Shown here: in pieces, positions 35,217 through 43,000 of the stretch
Layout of the letters: each line of letters opens with the position of its first letter
Numbering within the stretch: position 1 is the first letter of the stretch
Source of the DNA: an uncultured Prevotella sp.
Lineage (GTDB): Bacteria; Bacteroidota; Bacteroidia; Bacteroidales; Bacteroidaceae
Reading direction: 5' to 3'
DNA: 56,547 bases
Assembly (NCBI GenBank): GCA_900555035.1
Contig: USJX01000010.1
Span: 1-56,547, forward strand
Made by a program: the position numbers and the translations under genes
Notes under the pieces: model-generated
Told to the model about the DNA's origin: nothing
The model's input: only the letters and a program-made list of their open reading frames with translations
Database searches by the model: none

Positions 35217-35681
35217 ATGAAACAGAGAAATCTTATATTGCTTTTCTGTGCAGTCCTGTTGGTGGCAGGCTGTACGGAAAAGAAACAAAATCACATGAAG
35301 TCGCCCGACTTTGAAGCGAGTCAAGTACTTAAGGACTCCATGCCGGAGCCTGTTAAGTTGGATAGCGACCTGCTCTCTGGCGCAGGTACCGTCGTTCCTT
35401 ACTTCCCTGGAGGTCTGAAAGCGATGCGTGCTTTCATAGCCAAACATGTGCGTTATCCTGAGGCTGCCCGCACGTTGAAAAAGGAAGGCAGGGTTATCAT
35501 TTCAGCTCAGGTAGACACCAAGGGCAATCTCTCTCAATACAAGGTGATGATGAGCGACGATCCTCTTTTCGACAAGGAGGCTTTGAGAGTAGTTAAGCTA
35601 ATGCCTCGCTTTGTTCCTGATGGAGAAGGCAAGGTTGTTTCTGGCTCCGTAGAGATTCCTGTCATGTTTCGTTTGAAATAA
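35217..35681 (+). CDS. Lipoprotein with a TonB C-terminal domain
   Basis: A 154-residue lipoprotein (lipobox VAGC near residue 19) made almost wholly of a TonB C-terminal domain: FPGGLKAMRAFIAKHVRYPEAAR and VDTKGNLSQYKVMMSDDPLFDKEALRVVKLMPRF. Genuine TonB is anchored in the inner membrane and has a proline-rich linker; neither is present, so energy transduction in the usual way is doubtful. The tight coupling to the M6 protease suggests a joint role. The stop codon lies in the first copy of a repeated terminator. Confidence 0.8.
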   Translation: MKQRNLILLFCAVLLVAGCTEKKQNHMKSPDFEASQVLKDSMPEPVKLDSDLLSGAGTVVPYFPGGLKAMRAFIAKHVRYPEAARTLKKEGRVIISAQVDTKGNLSQYKVMMSDDPLFDKEALRVVKLMPRFVPDGEGKVVSGSVEIPVMFRLK

Positions 35682-35741
35682 TATAATAAGGTGTATCCTT
35701 CTTGCCAAGCACATCGGGCAAGTGGGATATACCTTTTTCTT
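35678..35741 (+). terminator. Terminator, first copy of a 63-bp direct repeat
   Basis: A stem AAGGTGTATCC-TTCTTGCC with GGGCAAG-TGGGATATACCTT, followed by TTTCTTTTT. From the stop codon onward nearly the same sequence recurs at 36,678-36,742, exactly 1000 bp away; the first 29 nt are identical. Confidence 0.85.
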
Positions 35742-35802
35742 TTTATCTCCCTCACCCTCAAACATTTTCCCAAAAATCCTTGCTTCTTTCAAAAGAAAAG
35801 CG

Positions 35803-35895
35803 TATCTTTGCAGCAGCAAAGTTGCATTCGGCAATCTGTAAGCAAGCTTACATTGCGCTCGTTTGCGTAATCTTTGCAGCACGAAAGTTGAATCA
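35803..35895 (+). promoter_or_regulatory. Promoter and duplicated promoter-like block upstream of the ART module
   Basis: TATCTTTG at 35,803-35,810 with TTG about 20 bp upstream is a good promoter. Its surroundings, CGTATCTTTGCAGCA then AAAGTTG, recur at 35,866-35,890 as CGTAATCTTTGCAGCA then AAAGTTG. Between the copies is a palindrome TGTAAGCAAGCTTACA (35,838-35,853), a likely operator. Confidence 0.6.
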
Positions 35896-35915
35896 TTAAA
35901 ATAAGGAGGTAGAAT

Positions 35916-36059
35916 ATGGATTTATTTGATAGCAAAAGACAAGAAAGATTAGAGGCAGCAGGAAAGGCTGCAACAGCTAGTAAAGAGGCATCTTTGAAAT
36001 TTCTTATAGATGCAGGCATTTTGGATAAAAATGGAAACTGGGCTTCACATCTAAGATAA
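35916..36059 (+). CDS. Small 47-residue protein, candidate antitoxin
   Basis: It begins MDLFDSKRQERLEAAG with a near-perfect ribosome-binding site AAGGAGG 8 nt upstream, stronger than most in this window. An Ala/Lys-rich helix is followed by SLKFLIDAGILDKNGNWASHLR. It ends 1 nt before the start of the ADP-ribosyltransferase-like gene (TAA t ATG), so the two are co-translated. I do not recognise a named family; an antitoxin or partner role is inferred from size, order and coupling. Confidence 0.6.
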   Translation: MDLFDSKRQERLEAAGKAATASKEASLKFLIDAGILDKNGNWASHLR

Positions 36060-36060
36060 T

Positions 36061-36681
36061 ATGGATGAATCTCTTTATTCTAGGCGATCTAATCTTGTGA
36101 TTGGATTTCATGGTTGTGACCAGTCTGTGGTAGAAAAGTTTATTGCTGGTAAAACAGAACTCTTAGCCAGTACTAATGATTATGATTGGTTAGGAAGTGG
36201 TATCTATTTTTGGGAAAATAATGAAGAAAGAGCTTGGCAATGGGCGACAGAATTGTCAAAAAGGTCCAACTCTTCTATAAAAACTCCTGCAGTTATAGGT
36301 GCCGTAATAGATTTAGGTTATTGTTTCGATTTGACAGATAGCTCTTATTTACAGGAGTTGAAGAATGCCTATGATGTGTTAAAAGAAACATGTCATAATC
36401 TTGATAAGGAATTACCAAAGAACAAGCCAATTGGCAACTCGGATGATCTACTTCTCAGAAGGTTAGATTGTTCTGTTGTACAAACGGCATTGGAGTTGAA
36501 TAAAAAGGCCAATACCCATTCTTACGATTCTGTAAAAGGTGTATTTTGGGAAGGACAGGAACTATATCCTAATGCAGGATTCAGAGAAAAGAATCATATT
36601 CAGATTTGTGTCTGCAATCCAAATTGCATCAAGGGCTATTTTCTTCCTAGAGGTATCAATCAGGATTATCCTAATCCATAA
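36061..36681 (+). CDS. ADP-ribosyltransferase-like protein, candidate toxin
   Basis: A 206-residue cytoplasmic protein without signal or membrane segments. The N-terminal GFHGCD (near 14-19), then NDYDWLGSGIYFWE (near 39-52) and RAWQWA resemble the H...Y core of PARP/diphtheria-type ADP-ribosyltransferases, where His and Tyr hold NAD. A C-terminal strand region FREKNHIQICVCNP would carry the third motif, but which residue replaces the catalytic Glu is unclear. Many bacteria have this HGCD-DWLGxGIYFWE protein next to a small gene, as here. The ART fold is my inference from motifs. It lies between the two copies of a terminator repeat, as a 1-kb module. Confidence 0.6.
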   Translation: MDESLYSRRSNLVIGFHGCDQSVVEKFIAGKTELLASTNDYDWLGSGIYFWENNEERAWQWATELSKRSNSSIKTPAVIGAVIDLGYCFDLTDSSYLQELKNAYDVLKETCHNLDKELPKNKPIGNSDDLLLRRLDCSVVQTALELNKKANTHSYDSVKGVFWEGQELYPNAGFREKNHIQICVCNPNCIKGYFLPRGINQDYPNP

Positions 36682-36742
36682 TATAATAAGGTGTATCCTT
36701 CTTGCCCCATACATCGGGCAAGTGGGGATACACCTTTTTCTT
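36678..36742 (+). terminator. Terminator, second copy of the 63-bp direct repeat
   Basis: A stem GGTGTATCC-TTCTTGCCC with GGGCAAG-TGGGGATACACC followed by TTTTTC. It overlaps the stop codon of the ART-like gene as the first copy overlaps the stop of the TonB-domain gene. A group II intron fragment begins immediately after its T run. Confidence 0.88.
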
Positions 36743-36990
36743 GTGTGTCGGGCATGACACTGACCTAGTTGGTTCAAATCCAACCGCAGGTATTTACCGC
36801 CAAGCGAAGCGAACGACAAGTCGAAGTCCGAATGGTAAACGTATCTCCCCAAAACAGTAAACCAAGAGGTTGTGGAGTCAGAAGGTTAGTGCCTTACCCC
36901 GAGAGCCCCATCCAGCGTGTACTCACGTGCGATAAAAAGCTTATGGGTGGGAGTCAGCTGAACCCATGATAAGATGCCGACTCTGGCTCG
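36743..36990 (+). mobile_element. Group II intron, 5' fragment (domain I)
   Basis: Begins GTGTGTCGGGCATGACAC, the GUGYG 5' end of a bacterial group II intron. It continues with segments I recognise from Bacteroidales introns: TTGGTTCAAATCCAACCGCAGG, CGACAAGTCGAAGTCCGAA, CCAAGAGGTTGTGGA, CTCACGTGCGATAAAAAGC and TTATGGGTGGGAGTCAGC. It breaks off near 36,990. No reverse transcriptase frame and no domain V/VI follows, so it cannot splice or move. It starts directly behind a terminator hairpin, the kind of site used by class C introns. Confidence 0.72.
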
Positions 36991-37113
36991 TTAACTGTTT
37001 ACGTAGAACAGTTAACTGGCGGAACTAGAACAGTTCACTGTCTTACCTAGAACAGCCAACTGTCTCCATATCTGCCAGTTGGCTGTCCATGTAGCACAGT
37101 AAAACCTGCCATA
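36982..37113. repeat. 22-bp tandem repeat array, about six units
   Basis: Units starting at 37,004, 37,026 and 37,048 share TAGAACAGTTnACTG with a period of exactly 22 bp. Weaker units at 36,982, 37,070 and 37,092 keep phase. The first unit contains the perfect palindrome CAGTTAACTG. The array looks iteron-like and lies beside the VapE remnant. Confidence 0.65.
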
Positions 37114-37182
37114 AGAGATAAGAGCACAAGACCATCTCCCTGGGATTTCTGATTCCGAGATCTGAATAAACAATGGAGTCAT

Positions 37183-37291
37183 GAAATACTCTTCACTCTT
37201 CACCCATCCTTCGGAAATACCGATAAACAGGGCATTTCCTAGGGGTGAAGAGTTGGCTCAACTCTTCACCACTCTTCACCACTCTTCACCC
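37183..37291. repeat. Left arm of a long inverted repeat around the VapE remnant
   Basis: Reads AAATACTCTTCACTCTTCACC, then CCGATAAACAGGGC, then GGGTGAAGAGTT and three copies of ACTCTTCACC. The same order, reverse-complemented, occurs at 37,856-37,962. Confidence 0.8.
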
Positions 37292-37374
37292 AAATGGTAT
37301 AAACACGGAGCCGCTTACAATCTCAGAAACCACCTATAAAAGAAGCATCCGGCAAAATCACTCACCAAGCCCCC

Positions 37375-37779
37375 CTATTTCTGCTTGAGTTCAATGAGCT
37401 GATAAGCCTGCCCCTTCTTGGTATGCTTCATCTTGCAACCCATCAGCTTGAGCGACTGTCCGATGCGAATCTTGGTGCTCAGATTACTCATCAGCATCGG
37501 ATAATGCTCATGCAGCACCTGGAAAATCTCAGAGCAGTTCATCCACTTTCCCTCATCTTCTTCCTCCCCTTCAGGAACCCGGAAGCAGTTGCGTATCATC
37601 GATTCCTGGTCGTCTGTCTTGAAGAAAGGCAGGTTCTTCTGCTGGATGCGAGCCACCTCGTCATTGGTGAACCAATAAGGGGTCTGCTGATGGCAAAGCT
37701 CATACATAACTTGTGCATAGAGCTGGTCATAATTGATGACCGAACCATTGTCTATATACCAGAGAGAAGTCTGAACCAC
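37375..37779 (-). pseudogene. C-terminal remnant of a VapE/DUF3874-type P-loop primase-helicase
   Basis: 134 residues starting at a GTG with stop codons just upstream in frame. INYDQLYAQVMYELCHQQTPYWFTNDEVARIQ and the EIFQVLHEHYP...KLMGCKMKHTKKGQAYQLIEL tail match, from memory, the DUF3874 domain at the end of Bacteroidales VapE/VirE proteins encoded on mobile elements. The ATPase portion (several hundred residues) is missing. It sits between the arms of an inverted repeat made of GGTGAAGAGT units, which accompany such genes in this phylum. It probably has no function. Confidence 0.7.
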
Positions 37780-37855
37780 TTTCGATCATCATCTCAGATG
37801 ATCCGTTTTTTGTAGAATTCTTCATGCTATAATTATTTTAAGATATTCCCTTATG

Positions 37856-37962
37856 GGTGAAGAGAGGTGAAGAGTGGTGAAGAGTTGCGGGAACTCTTCA
37901 CCTCGCCAAACGCCCTGTTTATCGGGGTTTGCGAGGGAAAGGTGAAGAGTGAAGAGTATTCT
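37856..37962. repeat. Right arm of the long inverted repeat around the VapE remnant
   Basis: Contains GGGTGAAGAG, AGGTGAAGAGTGGTGAAGAGTT, GCCCTGTTTATCGG and GGTGAAGAGTGAAGAGTAT, the inverse of the left arm at 37,183-37,291 in the same order with some mismatches. Confidence 0.8.
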
Positions 37963-37978
37963 CGGGTTGGAGAAAGTA

Positions 37979-39991
37979 TCATTCAGGGTATTGAATATCC
38001 ATCTTCGAGAAGGTCTGGAAGTATTTCAGGCAGGTCTCGCGCCATTCCTTCGCATTCTCAAGCTGCACGTTGAGAAGCGAATCGGTATGCTGCCATTCCT
38101 GCTCATGACCTTTCATGTACTGCTTGGCAGAAGTGTGCCAGTAATCACGGTAAACTTCTACCATCGCCACACCCATGTTGTACTTCATGCAGAGTTCCTG
38201 CCAGAGGGTGCTGCCCGACTTCATCCTGTAATTCCATGCTACATGATGGAACCAGAGAAGATATTCCTCAGGACAGGTCTGGATGTTATCATACAGGCTG
38301 CGATATGGTTCCGGATACTGACCTACGGCATCTGTTCCCTTGGATGAACGGTCGAAACCGATACCCTTGGCATCTGCCTTGTGATAATAAACAGGGCACC
38401 ACTCCAATGGATAGCTGGCGATGAAACCATCCGGCTCCGGACCATAGTGGTGGTCGAATTTGAAGATGTGGTGCAAGCCCAATGGCATCATATAGTTGAC
38501 GCAGGCTTCGCGAGAGGTCATCATCATCATTTCTACAGGTTTGGTGAACTTCTCGTCCTGATTCTCGTAAGTCTGAACGAGCCATTCGTGAGCAATCTCT
38601 TCGGCGCTGAGCGAAGGATTCCATGCCAATCGGCCAAAAGCATACCAGTTTGCCTGCGAGAAAGGATGACCGCACCAGTTGGCATCATCACCGATATTGG
38701 CTACGCCAGAGATACCCACCAGCTTGTCTGGATTGACAAAATCAAAGAATTCCTTCCACATTGGTGCAAGATAGGTGAGGTGCTTGCTCTGTCCCAGATA
38801 TTCCTGTGTAATCTGCAGTTCTGCTATCTGAGGAGTTTTCTTGATGTTGTCGAAGATAGGAGCGTATGGCTCACGGGGCTGGAAGTCGAGCGGACCATTC
38901 TTGGATTGCAGAATCACATTGTCTCTGAACTTTCCATCCATATCCTTAAACTCGCTTACGGCTTGTTTCACTCGGTCTTCGCCCTTGTGGTTGGCGCCAT
39001 ATACGAAGCTGCGCCACATGATGATGCCTCCGTATGGCTTCACGGCATCGGCAAGCATATTGGCTCCATCGGCATGGGTGCGGTGGTAATCGCCCGGACC
39101 CGGCTGGCCCTCGGAGTTTGCCTTTACCAGGAAGCCGCCAAAGTCGGGGATGGTGGCATAAATCTCCTTGGCTTTCTTCTGCCACCATTGCTGCACCTTC
39201 TTATCCAACGGGTCTGCGGTCTTGGTATAACCCAGAGCCATAGGCGAAGCAAAGTTGATGCTGAGATACACTCGGATGCCGTAAGGGCGCAGAATGTTGG
39301 CGATGACTTTCACCTTATTTATATATTCTGCAGTCATCATCTTTGGCGATGCATTCACGTTGTTGAGCACACTGCCGTTGATGCCAAGCGATGCGTTGGC
39401 ACGGGCATAGGTGATGAGGCGGTCGTGCAGGCTCTTGCTGATGCTGCCGCCTTTGCCTTTCTTTCCGAGTTTGATTTCTTCCCATTTGAAGATGCTCTTG
39501 CCGGCATAGCCGCGTTCGATGCTGCCATCCAGATTATCCCAATGGTTCAGGATGCGGAGGCCCACCTGCGGTTTCTCGGTTTCATCGATGGCCTTGCCGA
39601 AGTTCTGCTGCTTGCCGCTACCCACATTGTAGGCATCGGTGTTCTGCAGACGAATCAGTTCGTAGGCTCCGTAAAGCAGACCGATGGAGGTGCTAGCTGT
39701 GATGGTGGCCTCGTACTGGATGTGGTCGCCCTGGTGGGCAGGTCGGGCATAGAGCCTGAAGCCTTCGCCAAGGTTCAGCGCCTTGTCTATCTTCAACTCC
39801 ACGTTCTTGCCTCGCCAGCTGTTTTCCAGTTCCTGGCGTGCAATCTTCACGGTAGCATTTTCTTCTGCCGACGTAGTTACCTGGCAGGCATTAGCAGATG
39901 CTTTGCCAAGCCACAATGAGGACCAGTCATTCTGTGCTGAGGCTTGCAGGGAAGCGAGCACCATGAATAACGAAATAAGGTATTTCTTCAT
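37979..39991 (-). CDS. Alpha-glucuronidase, GH67, exported
   Basis: A 670-residue enzyme that removes (4-O-methyl)glucuronic acid from the non-reducing end of aldouronic acids produced by GH10 xylanase. It has a signal peptide ending LQASAQ, then the GH67 N-terminal domain, and a TIM barrel with the acid/base Glu in KANSEGQPGP near residue 294. RILNHWDNLDGSIERGYAG (about 142-160) and the C-terminal EVYRDYWHTSAKQYM region fit the family. It probably works in the periplasm. It lies 27 bp after the HTCS gene on the same strand and is likely co-transcribed with it. The adjacent GH10 and GH43 support xylan as the substrate. Confidence 0.93.
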   Translation of the reverse strand: MKKYLISLFMVLASLQASAQNDWSSLWLGKASANACQVTTSAEENATVKIARQELENSWRGKNVELKIDKALNLGEGFRLYARPAHQGDHIQYEATITASTSIGLLYGAYELIRLQNTDAYNVGSGKQQNFGKAIDETEKPQVGLRILNHWDNLDGSIERGYAGKSIFKWEEIKLGKKGKGGSISKSLHDRLITYARANASLGINGSVLNNVNASPKMMTAEYINKVKVIANILRPYGIRVYLSINFASPMALGYTKTADPLDKKVQQWWQKKAKEIYATIPDFGGFLVKANSEGQPGPGDYHRTHADGANMLADAVKPYGGIIMWRSFVYGANHKGEDRVKQAVSEFKDMDGKFRDNVILQSKNGPLDFQPREPYAPIFDNIKKTPQIAELQITQEYLGQSKHLTYLAPMWKEFFDFVNPDKLVGISGVANIGDDANWCGHPFSQANWYAFGRLAWNPSLSAEEIAHEWLVQTYENQDEKFTKPVEMMMMTSREACVNYMMPLGLHHIFKFDHHYGPEPDGFIASYPLEWCPVYYHKADAKGIGFDRSSKGTDAVGQYPEPYRSLYDNIQTCPEEYLLWFHHVAWNYRMKSGSTLWQELCMKYNMGVAMVEVYRDYWHTSAKQYMKGHEQEWQHTDSLLNVQLENAKEWRETCLKYFQTFSKMDIQYPE

Positions 39992-40018
39992 ATCTTTTCA
40001 GTTTGTTAGATTTGTTGT

Positions 40019-43000
40019 TTATTTCTCTTTTCTCTTTGTTTCAGCATATTCGCTAGGCGACATGCCGTAGTGCTTCTTGAACACGGTAGAGAAGTGGGTC
40101 TGGTTGTTGAAGCCCACGGAGTAAGCCACCTGCGTGATGTTGATCTGTCCTTCTTCTATCAGGCGTGCTGCCTGTTCCAGTCGCAGGTTGCGGATGAATT
40201 CTCCGGCAGATACACCCGCTATCTCCTTGAGCTTGCGATGCAGTTGGGCACGGCTGATACCCACATCTGCCGTAAGTTTCTCCACGTTCAGATCCGGATC
40301 GGCTAGATGTTCATTCATATAGTTCATCACTCGCTCCATCAGGGCATCGTTGTTGCCTTTCACCTGAATCTGCTCAATCTTCGCTTTCTGTCCTTGTGCC
40401 CCGCTATACTTGCCACGGATGCGTCGCACATTATCCACCAGGTTGTCGATGAGAATATGCAGTTCTTCCATGTTGAATGGCTTTGCCAGGAAGGCATCCG
40501 CTCCCTTGCGCAAACCTTCCAGGCGGTTCTCTACTTCGCTCTTCGAGGTGAGCAGGATGACAGGAACATCGCTGATGTTGCTGTTGCTCTTGATGTTCTT
40601 CAGCATGGTGATGCCATCCATCTCCGGCATCATCACGTCGCTTATCACGAGGTCGTATTTGCCCGTGAGCAGCATCTTCAATCCTTCCTTGCCGTTGCGG
40701 GCATAGTCAAATCGGTACCAGTCGCACAATTCGGTCTTGATGTAGTGGGCTATCTCTGCATCGTCATCTACTATCAGAATGTTGAAGTTGCGGTTGGCTT
40801 GCACTTTCTTGCCGATGGATTCGCTGTTTTTGTCGTTTTCCTCGTTGAGAATCTCTTCTGGCTTCAGATGTTCCTGGCCCAGCGGAATGGTTACCTCGAA
40901 GCAGGAACCCTTGATGCCATCGGTGCGGTTGTATGCCTTGATCTTGCCTCCGTGCATCTCTACGAATGCCTTGCAGAGGTTCAGTCCTATGCCGGTGCCT
41001 TCGATGTGAAGGTCGCTGCTGTTGTTGCCCTGGTAGAACCGGTCAAAGAGTCGGTCGGTCTTCTCTTCCTTCAGTCCGATGCCGGTATCCTGTACCTTGA
41101 TGATGGCATTCTTCTCGTCCTTGCCCATGATGAGGGTGATGGTGCCGCCATTGAAGGTATATTTCATGGCGTTGGAGAGCAGGTTGGAAATCACCTTGTC
41201 GAAGTTGATGCGGTCTATCCATACAGGCAACTTGCCATTGGCATCGTTGAGGCTCGCATCTTCCTGGAGCGAGAGTGTGATGTTGCGCTCTTCTGCATTG
41301 AAACGGTAGAGCGATATGATGCCGTTCAAGAATTCCCTGAGCTGGGTTTTCTGACAGTGCAGATGCATCTGGTTTTTGTCTATCTTTCGCTCGTCGAGTA
41401 TCTGGTTTACCAGAAGCAGCAGGCGCTGGGCGTTGCGGTCGATGGTGTCGATTTCCTGTTTGCTTTCGGCATCCGTGATTCTTGTCTTCAGCTTGTTGAG
41501 CGGTCCCATAATCAATGTCAGCGGTGAACGGATATCGTGGGTGGCATTGATGAGGAACTGCATCTTGGTTTCTTCCAGGTCTTCCTTGCGATGGCGCTCA
41601 TATCGGTAGATGATATACAGGATGATGCCTGCTGCTGTCAGGAAATAGAGAAAAAATGCCCAGGTGGAAGCATACCAAGGGTCGCACACCTTGATGTGGA
41701 TGATGGTTGACTTCTTGGAGAAGTTGCCATTGCTCATGGCTCTTACCTCCAGGGTGTAGCTGCCCGGTTTCAACTTGTTGAATGATACAGCGTTGGAGCC
41801 TTCGTTGGTGCTGTTCCATTTTCCCTCGTTGATACGATATTGGAAGCTGATGTTGTCGGTGTTCCTGTAGTTGAGCAGCGAGAACTCCAGCGTGAACGAA
41901 TTCTCCTCGTATGGTATCGTGAATTCATCCGTCAGACAGTTGATAGGCTTGCCGTCGATGATGAAGTTGGTGAGGTGTACATCTCCCAGTTCCATCTTCT
42001 TGGCTCTCACTCTTTCCGGGTAGAAGGTGGTGATGCCGTCGCTTGTTCCGAAGGCGATGAGGTCGCTGGCGGTATGCATGGAGGAACCCAGCACGTATTC
42101 ACGGGTGGTGAGCCCGTTGCCATTGATGTGCCCGATAAACTGTCTGTTCTTCTGGTCATACTGCCAGATGCCCATGGTGGTGCTTATCCACAAGTCGCCC
42201 TGATGGTCTTTGATGATGCTGCACACCTGCTTTCCCTTCAGAACTTCGGCGTGAGGGAGAGCAAGGGGCTTGTTGGTCTTTCGGTCGAAAAGATAGAGTC
42301 CTTCTTCCGTTCCGATAATCATATTGCCGTTCTTTCCTTCGCAGATGTCATTCGCCTGTCTGTCTTTCAGAATGTTATTCCATCCGAAGTCCTTGAAGCT
42401 GAGTGTCTTCGTGTTGAGGCAGGAAACGCCATTTGAAGTACCTATCCACAGATGACCGGTATGGTCGAATGCCATGCTGCGCACCCAGTCGTTGCAGAGG
42501 AATCCCTTGTTTCCTCTCTGTCGCATATTGAGCACGGTAACCTTTCCGCTTTCCACATTATATATATATAGGCCCTTGCTATATACAGAGATATAGAGAT
42601 TGCCCTGGTTGTCATCTGTCATGCAGTAGATACCTGCGCTGGTAAAGGTGAGCTTTTCCTGATAGGCTCCCGTATGCGGATTGTAGCTGTAGAGCGCACT
42701 TCCGTTGCTGATCCAGTATGCACCCCGGCGGTCTTTGTAGATGATGCAGGTGCCTGCTGGCGAGGTAGGGTGGGCGATAATCTTTCCTGAAGCATCAAAA
42801 CAGAATACGCCACTGTTTTGCACCGTACACCATGTTTCGCCATTCTCGCCAGGGGCGATGGAAGAAACGCTGCTGCCGATGATGTAGCTCTGTGCCGAGA
42901 AACTCCAGCTGCTGAAGGCTTGCTGGCGCTGGTTGAGCAGATAGAGACCTTTCTTGTAACAGCCTATCCAGAGGTTGTTGTCCTTGTCTTCGATGATGTC

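Noticed and set aside
36767..36785. T-arm-like GGTTCAAATCC suggesting a tRNA
   Set aside because: No acceptor stem, D-arm or anticodon arm fits around it; the surroundings match the start of a group II intron.
36562..36852. 96-codon minus-strand frame over the second terminator and the intron fragment
   Set aside because: It crosses a perfect hairpin and intron RNA sequence, and resembles no protein.
37795..37827. Short minus-strand frame beginning MKNSTKNGSS upstream of the VapE remnant
   Set aside because: It overlaps the remnant in another frame, ends after about 32 codons and has no support beyond an ATG.
38381..39919. 512-codon plus-strand frame
   Set aside because: It is a shadow of the GH67 gene, which has a signal peptide and catalytic motifs on the other strand.
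40307..41527. 406-codon plus-strand frame
   Set aside because: It is antisense to the kinase and receiver domains of the HTCS, which are unmistakable.
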